Source: Adiantum capillus-veneris (Eukaryota > Streptophyta > Polypodiopsida > Polypodiales > Pteridaceae). From it: a DNA stretch of 64,000 nucleotides. Numbering within the stretch: position 1 is the stretch's first letter; every line of letters starts with the position of its first letter. Shown here one piece after another: positions 47,661-56,559 of this stretch. The notes below the pieces were generated by a model that was not told the origin of the DNA, did not search any database, and was given only the letters and a program-made list of their open reading frames with translations. Location: assembly GCA_014529385.2 (NCBI GenBank), contig CM043963.1, forward strand, positions 104,390,912 to 104,454,911. Direction: 5' to 3'. Position numbers and translations under genes: made by a program.

Positions 47661-48012
47661 TGTAAGGTCTCTGACTCTCGCTGGAGGAGGGATGTTGTAC
47701 CTCCAGAACATTGGAATTTTAATGAATAAGTTGGAGTAGAATTTTTACTAGAATATTGTCTTGGTGTTGTTTTCAAATACTGGTTGAAGGGCTGTCTTAA
47801 CAAACAATGTGATTCGGAATTAATCAAGGAATGTCTATGTTGAACAATCATTGTGGTAGTAATTAGGTCACACAAGGAAGTGTGAGTGTGGGGGTGGAAA
47901 GTGGGGGCTTGGCTCAGGTTGCCAATGCATATGAGATGGGTGGTCCCAATTGGTCGGGAACTCTCTGTCCCCATAGTGCTTATTTCGATATTAGTAATAC
48001 TCATTGTCCCTA
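47661..48012 (+). repeat. 3' LTR of family C, first part, internally deleted
   Basis: Starts TGTAAGGTCTCTGAC and jumps at once to sequence equivalent to 42286 onward, so about 2.1 kb of the LTR (promoter region and LTR-encoded exon) is missing. Runs to CCCTA, where the CACTA element begins. Confidence 0.88.
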
Positions 48013-48029
48013 CACTACAACACTAAATG

Positions 48030-48195
48030 AAGATATCGACGGCCATGCTCTTCCACGCGTATATCGATGACATTAGCGGGCGTCGCTATACGCGTCACTA
48101 TACACGTCGCTGTGTGCATCGATATACGCGGGAAAGGCTTTTATTTGCCTCGCGTATAGCGACGCGTATATCTACGCGTATAGCGACGCAAAAAA
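48030..48195. repeat. 5' subterminal repeats of the CACTA element
   Basis: Many copies in both orientations of a 10-12 bp word around GTCGCTATACGCG, including the inverted pair GCGTATAGCGACG. Such repeats are the binding sites of the second CACTA protein in known elements. Confidence 0.8.
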
Positions 48196-48300
48196 ATTTG
48201 GGGGAAAAAAGTGAAACCCGTGCGCAGGGACCATTTTCGCCTGCTCGGGTCTTGGCCGAAACCTGCTGTGCAGGTATTATGTCCATCTCCACCCTCCCCA

Positions 48301-48302
<2 letters not shown>

Positions 48303-48374
<72 letters not shown>

Positions 48375-48406
48375 CTCTACATCGTGTGTGTGTGTGTGTG
48401 TGTGTA

Positions 48407-48472
<66 letters not shown>

Positions 48473-48548
48473 TGTGTATGTGTGTGTGTGTGTGTGTGTA
48501 GGAAATAGAGAGAGAGAGAGAGAGCGGTGTGTGTGTGTGTGTGTAGGA

Positions 48549-48614
<66 letters not shown>

Positions 48615-48618
48615 TGTG

Positions 48619-48654
<36 letters not shown>

Positions 48655-48710
48655 GTGTGTGTATGTGTGTGTGTAGGTAATCAAAGAGAGAGAGAGAGAG
48701 AGAGAGAGAG
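48303..48710. repeat. (CT)n and a composite (GT)n-AGGAAA-(GA)n array
   Basis: A 70-base (CT)n tract is followed by five composite units, each a GT run, then TAGGA(A) and a GA run (starts near 48384, 48471, 48528, 48604 and 48653). Unit lengths vary. ORFs here are artefacts. Confidence 0.95.
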
Positions 48711-49121
48711 AATTAATGTATGCTTAGGAAATTAAAATTAAAGAAGAAAATTATAGAGAGAAATGAAATGAAATGTTATATTAACGTCTTTGAAAGGCCA
48801 AAGTGACCTATGAGACATGAGACAAGAAAGTTACAATGTGATGGATCTGATACAAAGTCAGAGTAAGAAGATGACAAAATAAAATATTATGGAATCCTAA
48901 ACTGCTGGGTGTGGACTAAACAGCTAAACGAGCTAGTTGGGATAGGTAGATCTCCTCCATGGTTAGTACTCTGACCGGGCGTTGTGCATGTCGAGCCAAA
49001 ATGACCTAGCTAGATCCTCTGATGCAGCCTCTGTCGATGTTGTGTAGTCCTCCGTAGTCGTGGGCGTCTAGATCTCCCTAGATCAGTCGCTCGTTCGATC
49101 ATTAGAGAGATAGGGAAGTAG
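48711..49121. other. Noncoding CACTA interior
   Basis: Ordinary-complexity sequence between two microsatellite blocks; no ORF with recognisable motifs. Confidence 0.6.
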
Positions 49122-49122
49122 A

Positions 49123-49187
<65 letters not shown>

Positions 49188-49216
49188 TAGGAAATAGAGA
49201 GATAGAGAAAGAGAGT

Positions 49217-49263
<47 letters not shown>

Positions 49264-49369
49264 GGAAGTGGAGCTCCAGGAGTTATGGCAGAGAAATAGG
49301 AAAATAGAGAAATAGAGAGAGATAGGAAAATAGGGAAATAGAGAGAGAAAGAGCGATAGTGAGAGCGAG

Positions 49370-49454
<85 letters not shown>

Positions 49455-49495
49455 AGATAGCGAGAGCGAGATCGAGAGAGAAAGAACGAGAGATA
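49122..49495. repeat. (GA)n, (TA)n and mixed purine microsatellite block
   Basis: Long GA runs (about 49129-49180, 49238-49262, 49370-49450), a TA run at 49216-49237 and imperfect GAGATAG words. 49496-49769 is presumed promoter/leader of the transposase gene, with another TA run at about 49727-49742. Confidence 0.95.
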
Positions 49496-49769
49496 GGGTA
49501 CGTAGACAGAGAAGAAACTATGGAACTAAAAGAGGCAAAGGGGTTTTGCCTGCTACATGCATTGCCATGTACACCTCAGAGTGCACGTATGTGTCTACCC
49601 ATATAGGATTTGACCAATAAAGACGAGACTTTGACCCGGTGGTCCTGATCTCCGTACACCTTTGGACTGAGGTGTACGGAGATTGGGCAAGACTAGAGAA
49701 TGCGAGGTAGTTTACATTGTGAGGAGTATATATATATATATATTAAAACAAAATTCATAATCATTGTAG

Positions 49770-50281
49770 ATGGCAACGTCATCAACTAACATGGAGGAAA
49801 AGATTGCATGCTCGTGCACGCTTTGCAAGTATCAAATCCTGCGCAAGCGTAGGATATGTAATGAGCATGTGCACAAGTACGGAGAGTTTGCTAGAGAAAC
49901 CGTACAGAATCTGCGATACGACTCCTACGAAACGGGCATTGATTTCCGCGACATAGCACCTACATCTAAGAGAGAGAGAAAAGAGATTATGCGTGAAGGT
50001 CCGACCAATATAGAGCCACGGATGGAAGCAGAAAAGGGCTTACAGACAGAAGACGACGGCATGGAGGAGATGCTGGATGCCTTCTTCCAGACAAGCGAGG
50101 AGAACGCGAACGAAGCAGCACCAGAAGCCGTGCACCTATCTCTTGAAGACATGTTGAGGAAGTTGGCACGTCAACCAATCTATGAAGGCGCCAAAATATA
50201 TGTGCTTCGTACTTGTCTGGTGTTTTTGAATCTTCAGTCAGTGTACGGGTGGTCAGATGCAAGCGTCACTGCTTTGTTTAG
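49770..50281 (+). CDS. CACTA transposase (TNP2-type) N-terminal exon
   Basis: Starts at ATG 49770. Residues ~12-45 (CSCTLCKYQ, RRICNEHVHKYG) fit the transposase-associated domain of TNP2 proteins (CxCxxC ... H). An acidic linker follows, then PIYEGAKIYVLRTCLVFLNL and YGWSDASVTALFR, the segment that precedes the catalytic domain. At 50281 the reading leads into GTACGT, and after 81 bases an AACAG acceptor resumes in frame with LLREQLLPDG, exactly the expected continuation. So a GT-AG intron is well supported (50282-50362). Confidence 0.82.
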
Positions 50282-50362
50282 GTACGTAATTTACAAAAGA
50301 GATTTTCCGATTGCAACGGTGATGTGCTCGGAGAGCTTTTTAATTTAATGTGGCTTAAACAG
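50282..50362 (+). other. Intron in the CACTA transposase gene
   Basis: 81 bases, GTACGT at the start and TTAAACAG at the end. Removal restores ALFR-LLREQLLPDG, a conserved TNP2 segment, in frame. Confidence 0.8.
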
Positions 50363-51633
50363 GCTATTACGGGAGCAACTTCTCCCGGATGGCAGGTACA
50401 GTCCACAGCCGTTGGATTTTCTTTCTAGAGCGGTTCATGAAAACACTTAAGGGTTTTTTTCGCCAAAAAGCGGGTCCAGAGGGGAGCATGGCAGAAGGAT
50501 GGCTGGTGCAAGAGTCTCTTGTATTGACGATCGAATTTCTATCCGTTTCTGACCCAGAAATGCCTCGACTGTGGAGCGATGAGGAGGATGCAAGACTGGT
50601 GGGAGAGGAGCCGCAAGGGCAAGGGGTGCCGAAGAAAATGAACCTGGCCATGCGAGAAAAGATCATGAAGTTCTGTATACTAAATTCAGCGCCGATGCAA
50701 AAATGGCTTGAAAGGTACGAAGAAGAGAAAGAGAGACGCAATCTAGAGCGACAGGATTTCAGGCAAAGTCGAATGACTAGAGGCTTACCCTTGCCAGACT
50801 ATCTCGCTCCTCTACCTAAATTCCCTTCAATGGAATGGTTAGACAAGACAGTGAGAGCAGCTCGACAGATCGGAGAACCCATATCTCTAGAAGAGGAAGA
50901 GCTGGCTATTGGATGTGACTGGAAGTATCATACATACATGGCACTGTGGTCGCATGGAAATCATTTCAGAACACAACAAATTGACAGCACAAGAAACACG
51001 TTTGACAGTGGGGTAATGGTTAGTTTCATGAAAAAGAGCAGGGCCAGTGCTAGAGACACGAATGAGAGCACTAGCAACCTCGATTACTGTGGTCTGGTGT
51101 CAGATATCCTGAAAGTAAGCTTCAGGCGGTTTGAGATGTTTTTGTTGGATGTGAAGTGGTTCAAGGTGATTACTTCTGGTCGCAATGCAACGGTACGCAG
51201 AGATGGAAACAAACTTGTGCAAATAGATTCTACAAAGATTTGGACAAATGCGAGCGACACATTTGCTCTCCCCGAACATTGCGAGCAAGTGGTCTTTGTA
51301 CCGGACCCTCGAGAGCGACAATGGTGGTTTGTGGTTCAGGTTGCTCCAAGAAATAAACAAGTATTTGAAGGGCAAGATCTCCTCGAGGAAAGTCAGCCAG
51401 ACGACGTCCATACTACTGTGACATTAGATGAGATGGATGAAGGTATGGCAGAGGAAGCTGACAGATATACCAGGGATGACGCAGACGAGCCAGAATTGAC
51501 ACTTGTAGATGAAGATGCAATGGATGAAAACAATCTGCCAGAACGAGTTGGGGCAGGGTTATGTTTACAATTAGAGATAGACGATGATACGGTGCAAGAT
51601 CTTATCGATGATGCCTCACTCGTCGAGGCCTAG
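50363..51633 (+). pseudogene. CACTA transposase C-terminal domains (DUF4218 + DUF4216), core missing
   Basis: After LLREQLLPDG the catalytic Transposase_21 (TNP2) core that should follow is absent. The sequence goes straight, in another frame, to VHSRWIFFLERFMKTLKGFF and GPEGSMAEGWLVQESLV (DUF4218). DUF4216 follows: TFDSGVMVSF, LDYCGLVSDILKVSFRRF, DVKWFKVI, QVVFVPDPRERQWWFVVQV. An acidic C-terminus ends at TAG 51633. The junction is near 50390-50400 and shifts the frame. ATG 50389 could start a 414-codon protein of these two domains alone. Their roles in transposition are not known to me. Confidence 0.85.
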
Positions 51634-51701
51634 GCCTGTAAGTGTTTGTGTGAAGACTTTGATTTAAAATTAAGCTTAAAGTTAATTTAAACAACTGTGT
51701 T

Positions 51702-52655
51702 TTGACGCTTTATTTTACTTTCTTTGTGCAAGACTTTAGTATGGCAGACGAGATTCCAGATCCCGCTTCCATGAGTGCAGATGCATTCATGGGATTCGTT
51801 ACACGGATGACGCCTGCTCAGATGGCAGAGTCTTCTCAGTACTGGGTAGCCAGAGGCACGGGTACTACGCCTCCGGGCTTCACACCCGAGGGTCCTACGC
51901 CTAGGGGGGGGACGCCTACGGGGTTCAGGACGCCTATGGGTACGACGCCTTCTTCTCCCATCATGGACGCTTCGACACCTAGGGGTGGGGCAGAGGCGGG
52001 TATGTCCTCATCTCCGCAGCACAGGCGCACTCACCGATCTCGGCGATCGTCAGGTGGAGGCGGTGGTTGCTGTGGAGGAGGGTCCACAGATGCTTCGACT
52101 CCTCCTCGCTCACGACCCCCGTCCTACCAAGGCACACCTCTCAACACACCTCTTGGCACACCTTGGACACCTTGGGGGGCACACAATCCTAGTGCCTCCA
52201 AGCTCTATACTGTACGGGGAGATGTTTCTGTTGACATGGATAGAGTCGGGACTGAGATGCGACAGCGGATTTGCCAGCTTGTGGAGCTGCAGTTTTCGAC
52301 CAGCATTCTGACGTCTTGGGATCATCAAGAAAAGAAAAAATTCACTTACATAGTGGAGACCATCCTGAGAGAGTACCAACCTGCTCCGGGTTCTTCCGTT
52401 CTTCCGGTGCGGTGGATCAAGGGTGTTGCACGGGACACCTTGAAACATCAACGAGATGCTTCTCGGAAGGCTTTCAGGATCGGCTCGTCGAAGCCTTCGG
52501 GCATCCCACATGAGACGTGGCTGTAGATCAGGGAGGATGAGCGGACAGCGGCCACACGGTGCAGACAGCAGCGTGAGGCCGCGCAGGTACGACAGATGAC
52601 TAGGGGGACATCTCATCTTGGCAACGGAGGCTTCGACACCTTTCGCTATGAGTTT
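51702..52655 (+). pseudogene. CACTA second ORF, Ptta/TnpA-type protein, exon 1
   Basis: Probable start at ATG 51741 (MADEIPDPASMSADAFMGF). A Thr/Pro/Gly repeat region (GTTPPGFTPEGPTPRGGTP) and a Ser/Arg/Gly-rich stretch follow. The conserved domain (TSWDHQEKKKFTYIVETIL, VRWIKGVARDTLKHQRDASR, KPSGIPHETW) fits the plant Ptta/En/Spm transposase_24 family, the DNA-binding partner protein of CACTA elements. A TAG at 52524-52526 interrupts the domain, yet the frame continues with family-typical text (QQREAAQVRQMTRGTSHLG, GGFDTFRYEF) to a GTGAGT donor at 52656. Confidence 0.78.
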
Positions 52656-52744
52656 GTGAGTTTCTAATCCAATCTTAACTATGGCATTTTTTAAAACGCG
52701 ATGAATCATGTATTCTTATTACTTTGATTTTTGTATAAACGTAG
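52656..52744 (+). other. Intron in the CACTA second ORF
   Basis: GTGAGTTTC start and AAACGTAG end, 89 bases. Its removal extends the frame in phase. Confidence 0.65.
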
Positions 52745-52855
52745 AATCTTGCGATGCATCGAGCTCCGACACGCGAGGAGGAGTCAGATGGATATCGCAG
52801 AGGTATCTATGAAGTACTGAATGATCTTGAAGCTTCAGGAGAGCCTGTAGACTAG
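52745..52855 (+). pseudogene. CACTA second ORF, last exon
   Basis: LAMHRAPTREEESDGYRRGI and YEVLNDLEASGEPVD up to TAG 52853-52855. It follows the intron in frame with exon 1. Further noncoding exons downstream are possible (52856-53084 shows nothing else). Confidence 0.65.
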
Positions 52856-53084
52856 GAGGCCTTACAGTCTCGCTGATCGCTTGAGGTGAGACATTAATAT
52901 GTGTAAATTGATTTAATTAAGTCAGTATATGTGAAGTAATATCAATACTAATTTTGTGAGTTGTCCTATGTGCAGGTTGCGACGCCTAGTCATTAGTGGA
53001 CCAGATTTCATATATATGCTTTGTGAGACACAGACACGCTTCTGTGTCTCTTTTTTGTACAAACAGTTAGTGTTCAGACAGTTA

Positions 53085-53335
53085 TTGTTTCCCTTATGGT
53101 TATGATTATTGTCATTGTCATTGTATAGATAGTTATTGTTTCTCTTTCTGGTTATGCTTATGGTTATTGTTAATTTTGTTTATGGTTATGGTTATCTGCA
53201 TTATGGTTTTGATCAAAGTGGTTATAGCCGGTTATGGTTTTAAGTTATGGTTATGCTTTTAAGTTATGGTTATGGTTCGTTATGGTTATGCTTTTAAGTT
53301 ATGGTTATGCTTTTCAGTTGGTACGGTTGTCTTTC
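53085..53335. repeat. Degenerate GTTATG repeat
   Basis: Repeated words TTATGGTTATG, GCTTTTAAGTTATGG and ATTGTTTC form an imperfect short-period array within the CACTA 3' region. Confidence 0.75.
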
Positions 53336-53594
53336 ATTGGCCTTAAATATCATGTGAGATCCTACATGGATAGCATGTAGGAGGCGTATACATGATACAA
53401 TTTTTTTTGAAAAGTTTATGTAAAAACAAAGGAAACTATGTCAAAATTTCTGCGCGCGGGAGCATGGTTGATATTTTGGTGCTGCTCGCTTTCTTGGGCA
53501 GAGGGCAGGAAGTCTGGCTGTGGCTGTGTCCATCTTTTAACTGGGCACAGGCCAGGCTACCTGCCCTCTGCACAAGAAAAAAAAATTCTGTTAT

Positions 53595-53748
53595 GGTCGT
53601 CGCTATGTGTGTGGCAATCTGCGTCGCTATATGCGTGGCAATCTGCGTCTCTATACACGTCTATACCTGCATCGCAAATAGCGACTGGTTTCACAGCGAC
53701 GCGAATAGCAACGCGTATAGCAATGCGCCGCGTCGATATCTGCGTCGA
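53595..53748. repeat. 3' subterminal repeats of the CACTA element
   Basis: Words such as GCGTCGCTATA, GGCAATCTGCGTC and CGCGTATAGCAA in both orientations, like those at the 5' end. Confidence 0.8.
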
Positions 53749-53771
53749 TGACACCTTATTTTGTTGTAGTG

Positions 53772-54068
53772 CTAGAGCGGTGAAATCTCGAGAGTACGTG
53801 CCTCTGAAACATGGGGAAAAAGGCACTCGGGGTTTCTCTCCTCTTGGAAGGTGGGTCTTAGGATCGCTAGATAGTTTAAGTACGCTTCCCCTGCGAGGTG
53901 GATCTAGATCTCATTGCTGGTAGGCTCGAGCTCGACTCACTTTGTGATGAGAGATCGTCCGCTAGTAGCTGAACCTTGAACCACTTTTTTTGCTTCCGCT
54001 ATAGATCTAGTGGCCACCAAGTTCACCATCAGATCCGTTGTTGGATATGGCGGGGTGGGGACCTCACA
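53772..54068 (+). repeat. 3' LTR of family C, last part
   Basis: Resumes with CTAGAGCGGTGAAATC exactly where 48012 left off and ends GGGGACCTCACA, matching 42616-42909. Confidence 0.9.
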
Positions 54069-54780
54069 TGGGGTAAGGTGCTTGAGTCAAAAAGAGACCC
54101 TACAACGGAAGGGAAAAGCCCCAAAGTTAGGGGAATCTTTGACTTAACCTCCCACTCACCCAAAGGGCACCCCCTTCTCAAGGGGCACATGGACACATGT
54201 CAAGCTCTCCCTATGCTTAGCCACATGGTGTGCTTGAATCCTATTGGATGGGTTAAAGAGGGGTCCAATGAGCTTCTAGTTCAATTCAACAAATATCTAG
54301 ATATTTTCAAGCTCTCTCTCTCAAAGGGGTAAGGAGGACACTTGTTCAAACTACCCATGTTCTTCAAATGCATTGTGCATGTGATTGTCTAGGAGGAGAG
54401 GGGCCCAATGAGCTTCAAGCTTGAGCAAAAAGGAGGGGTCTCCCAAAGCAAGCAAAGGGTATGCTTGGGGGTATACACCTCTCACACACTCGTTTTTCAC
54501 ACATTCTCACTTGGTGAAAGTGGAGGAACTCCATCTCCTTCTCCAAGATTATTGATAAGTTGAGAGCCTACACCAACACTCTTGGCTATGGAATGAAAAT
54601 CCAACCAAGAGCCATGCTTCAATGCTTAAGCTTTCTATCTTCTCCATCTTCATCACTGCTATTCTGTATGCTAGCAAGAAGAGTAATAATAAGTGAGGAA
54701 CTATTTATTTCTCCTATGAATGTTTCTTCTTCCTCTTCCCTACCCTCGTTCCCCGCTAGCTCTCTCCACCTTTGAAGGTG
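54069..54780 (+). mobile_element. LTR fragment, family D, copy 2
   Basis: Aligns with 2088-2983 (see landmarks there). It begins exactly at the end of the family C 3' LTR, so family C may have inserted into this family D copy. No coding content. Confidence 0.6.
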
Positions 54781-55958
54781 TTTGAGGCCTTGGGATTGAT
54801 TCCAGGGATGGTTAATGCTTTTACAAAGTTTATGTCATGCTCGTGATGCATGAAGCTTTCCATCTTCATAGCATCACCAAGGTCACAAGGAACACAAAGA
54901 TTGTATTATACCAAGTCTCTCTTTATGGGAGAATCTATAATACAAAAGCCTATTGGAGGGGGGACCGGCCCCACATAAATCCAGTCCTAAATTGTTATCA
55001 AGTTTTGTTATTCTCTCTCTCTCTTGCATAGTATTGTTCATGCCAAGTTAATTAGGTATATTGGTTATGTTGCTACCGCTAATTAAGTTCAACCTCTATG
55101 TTCTCAAAGTAGTCTCATAAAAATGCTCACTCTAGTTCTCATAATTCCGCTATTCTCAAAGTTCATGGGCCATTTCCATTACACCTCTGAGCCAAATCTA
55201 ACCCGTAACCATATGACCTAGTGTCTATAGTTTTCCTAGGTGCACTAGTGAAGTTTGGTCAAATTTGGACTTGTGTTTATCAAGTTATGCTCATATTTTA
55301 TTTTATGGTCAAGTTTACATTTTTAAACTTCCTTGACAACTTTTGGAGCTAATTGAATGATTTTTTCATGATAGAATGCCCCATAGATGACCAAGAAAGT
55401 AGTGGGAGGCTCCCCCCTACCAAGTGGTGGAGATTTCATCCAACAAGAAGGCTGACATCTCAAAGAAAGAGCTGGCAAAGATCGAGCTAACATATTTATT
55501 GGTAGGTTTCAAGAAACTAATGGCATGAAAGTAAAAATGACCATATTTCGAAAAGAACTATGGACTTTTCTCCATCAAAGAGAAGCACTTGAGGAGTCAA
55601 GATGCTTGCAAATGGACACATTCTTCAGGTTATCACCATGGGGTACAAACTTCCACAGAGCCTACGAGCTGACAAGCTCTATCTAGTACAATGGCGGGGC
55701 TACCCTAATTAATAAAGATGGGGAGATAGTAAAGGTTCGGATTACCACCAACCTTATCAACCAAGCACTTCAGCTCCCTCCTAGTATCATAACCTATTGC
55801 TAGAAACAAAAGCCATTGACAATGACAAAGCATTCATCAAGCATCAAAACCAAAAATTTACCTACAAAGATCCAGTGTATTAGGAGACAAAGTTTCCATT
55901 GCGGTTGATCTCTCAGCACCTCAAAGTATAGAAGCCGCCAAGATACACAGATCCAAAT
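54781..55958. other. Unassigned, possibly retrotransposon interior
   Basis: No intact ORF. Forward translation near 55380-55800 gives short pieces such as LINQALQLPPS in shifting frames that look like a decayed plant retrotransposon protein. I cannot name it. Confidence 0.35.
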
Positions 55959-56545
55959 TTGCACGTTGTAGTACTTATGGCAATGGGGCTTTTTGAGCAA
56001 AGAGTAATCCATTGTGACTTGGAGAACTATATTCTAGACAATTTGGTCAAAGAAAACCTCAAGAGAAGCAATAGAAACAAGACATATATGAATGTAGGGC
56101 TGGTGATAACCAGGATGTCCTACCAAGAACCACCAAGGGAGGAGACGGGTGTGGAACCTCTAGAAATTCACACAGACACAAGGCGACCCCTCTCCCCAAG
56201 CCATCCACCCCTCCTCCTGTTGAAGAGACAAAAGATGAGACTCTCAAACAAGAAAAAACTCAAGAGCATCCACCTCTAGAGCATCAAGTTTTTGAAGACA
56301 AAGTGAAAGAGGAATCTAAAGAACAAGAGACCACCTAGCAAAAAATTCCTCCACAACAGCAAGAACTAGAGCCAAAACAAGAAGACAACAAAGACAAGAA
56401 ACCTGAGAGAACAGAGCATGCTCCACCCAAAGAGAGAGAGCCAAAAGCTGGTACCTCTCAGCAATGCACCACATCCAAAAGAGGGCCAATATCTCTGCAC
56501 TCAAGGGCTATAATTGAAGATGGAGCAAGGCCCTTTCAAGATTTT
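55959..56545 (+). pseudogene. Unrecognised decayed ORF with Lys/Glu/Gln/Pro-rich tail
   Basis: 106 open codons (VVLMAMGLFEQRVIHCDLEN, NKTYMNVGLVITRMSYQ) followed, with frame changes, by a long charged low-complexity stretch (VKEESKEQETT, QQQELEPKQEDNKDK). The order of a folded part then a charged Pro-rich tail is like some plant Gag-like proteins, but there is no diagnostic motif. Confidence 0.3.
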
Positions 56546-56559
56546 TACATTGATGAACA

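Larger units (their letters stand above)
48013..53771 (+). mobile_element. CACTA (En/Spm) DNA transposon, 5.76 kb, internally deleted
   Basis: Begins CACTACAACA and ends TGTTGTAGTG (inverted), flanked by CTA at 48010-48012 and 53772-53774. The family C LTR is continuous across it (GGCCCTAGAGCGG in the other copy). Subterminal repeats of the GCGTCGCTATA type occur at both ends. Inside are a transposase gene lacking its core and a second Ptta/TnpA-type gene, both forward. With termini and subterminal repeats intact it could still be moved by transposase supplied in trans. Confidence 0.95.
40641..54068 (+). mobile_element. Ty3/gypsy family C element, with nested CACTA transposon
   Basis: 5' LTR (truncated at its head), primer-binding site complementary to initiator Met-tRNA, an extra ORF, gag, protease, RT, RNase H, integrase with chromodomain, polypurine tract and 3' LTR, all in the forward direction. 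The 3' LTR has a large internal deletion and is split by the CACTA element at 48013-53771. Gag and pol carry several stops and frameshifts, and the RT centre is missing. Because the LTR head is lost, no target duplication can be checked. Confidence 0.9.

Noticed and set aside
53438-53923. 161-codon forward ORF
   Set aside because: It runs across the junction between the CACTA 3' end and the resumed family C LTR, so it cannot be a single gene.
55959-56279. Viral or cellular kinase-like gene (HCDLEN resembles HRDLKxxN)
   Set aside because: Only this short likeness is present; the rest of a kinase domain is missing before and after it.
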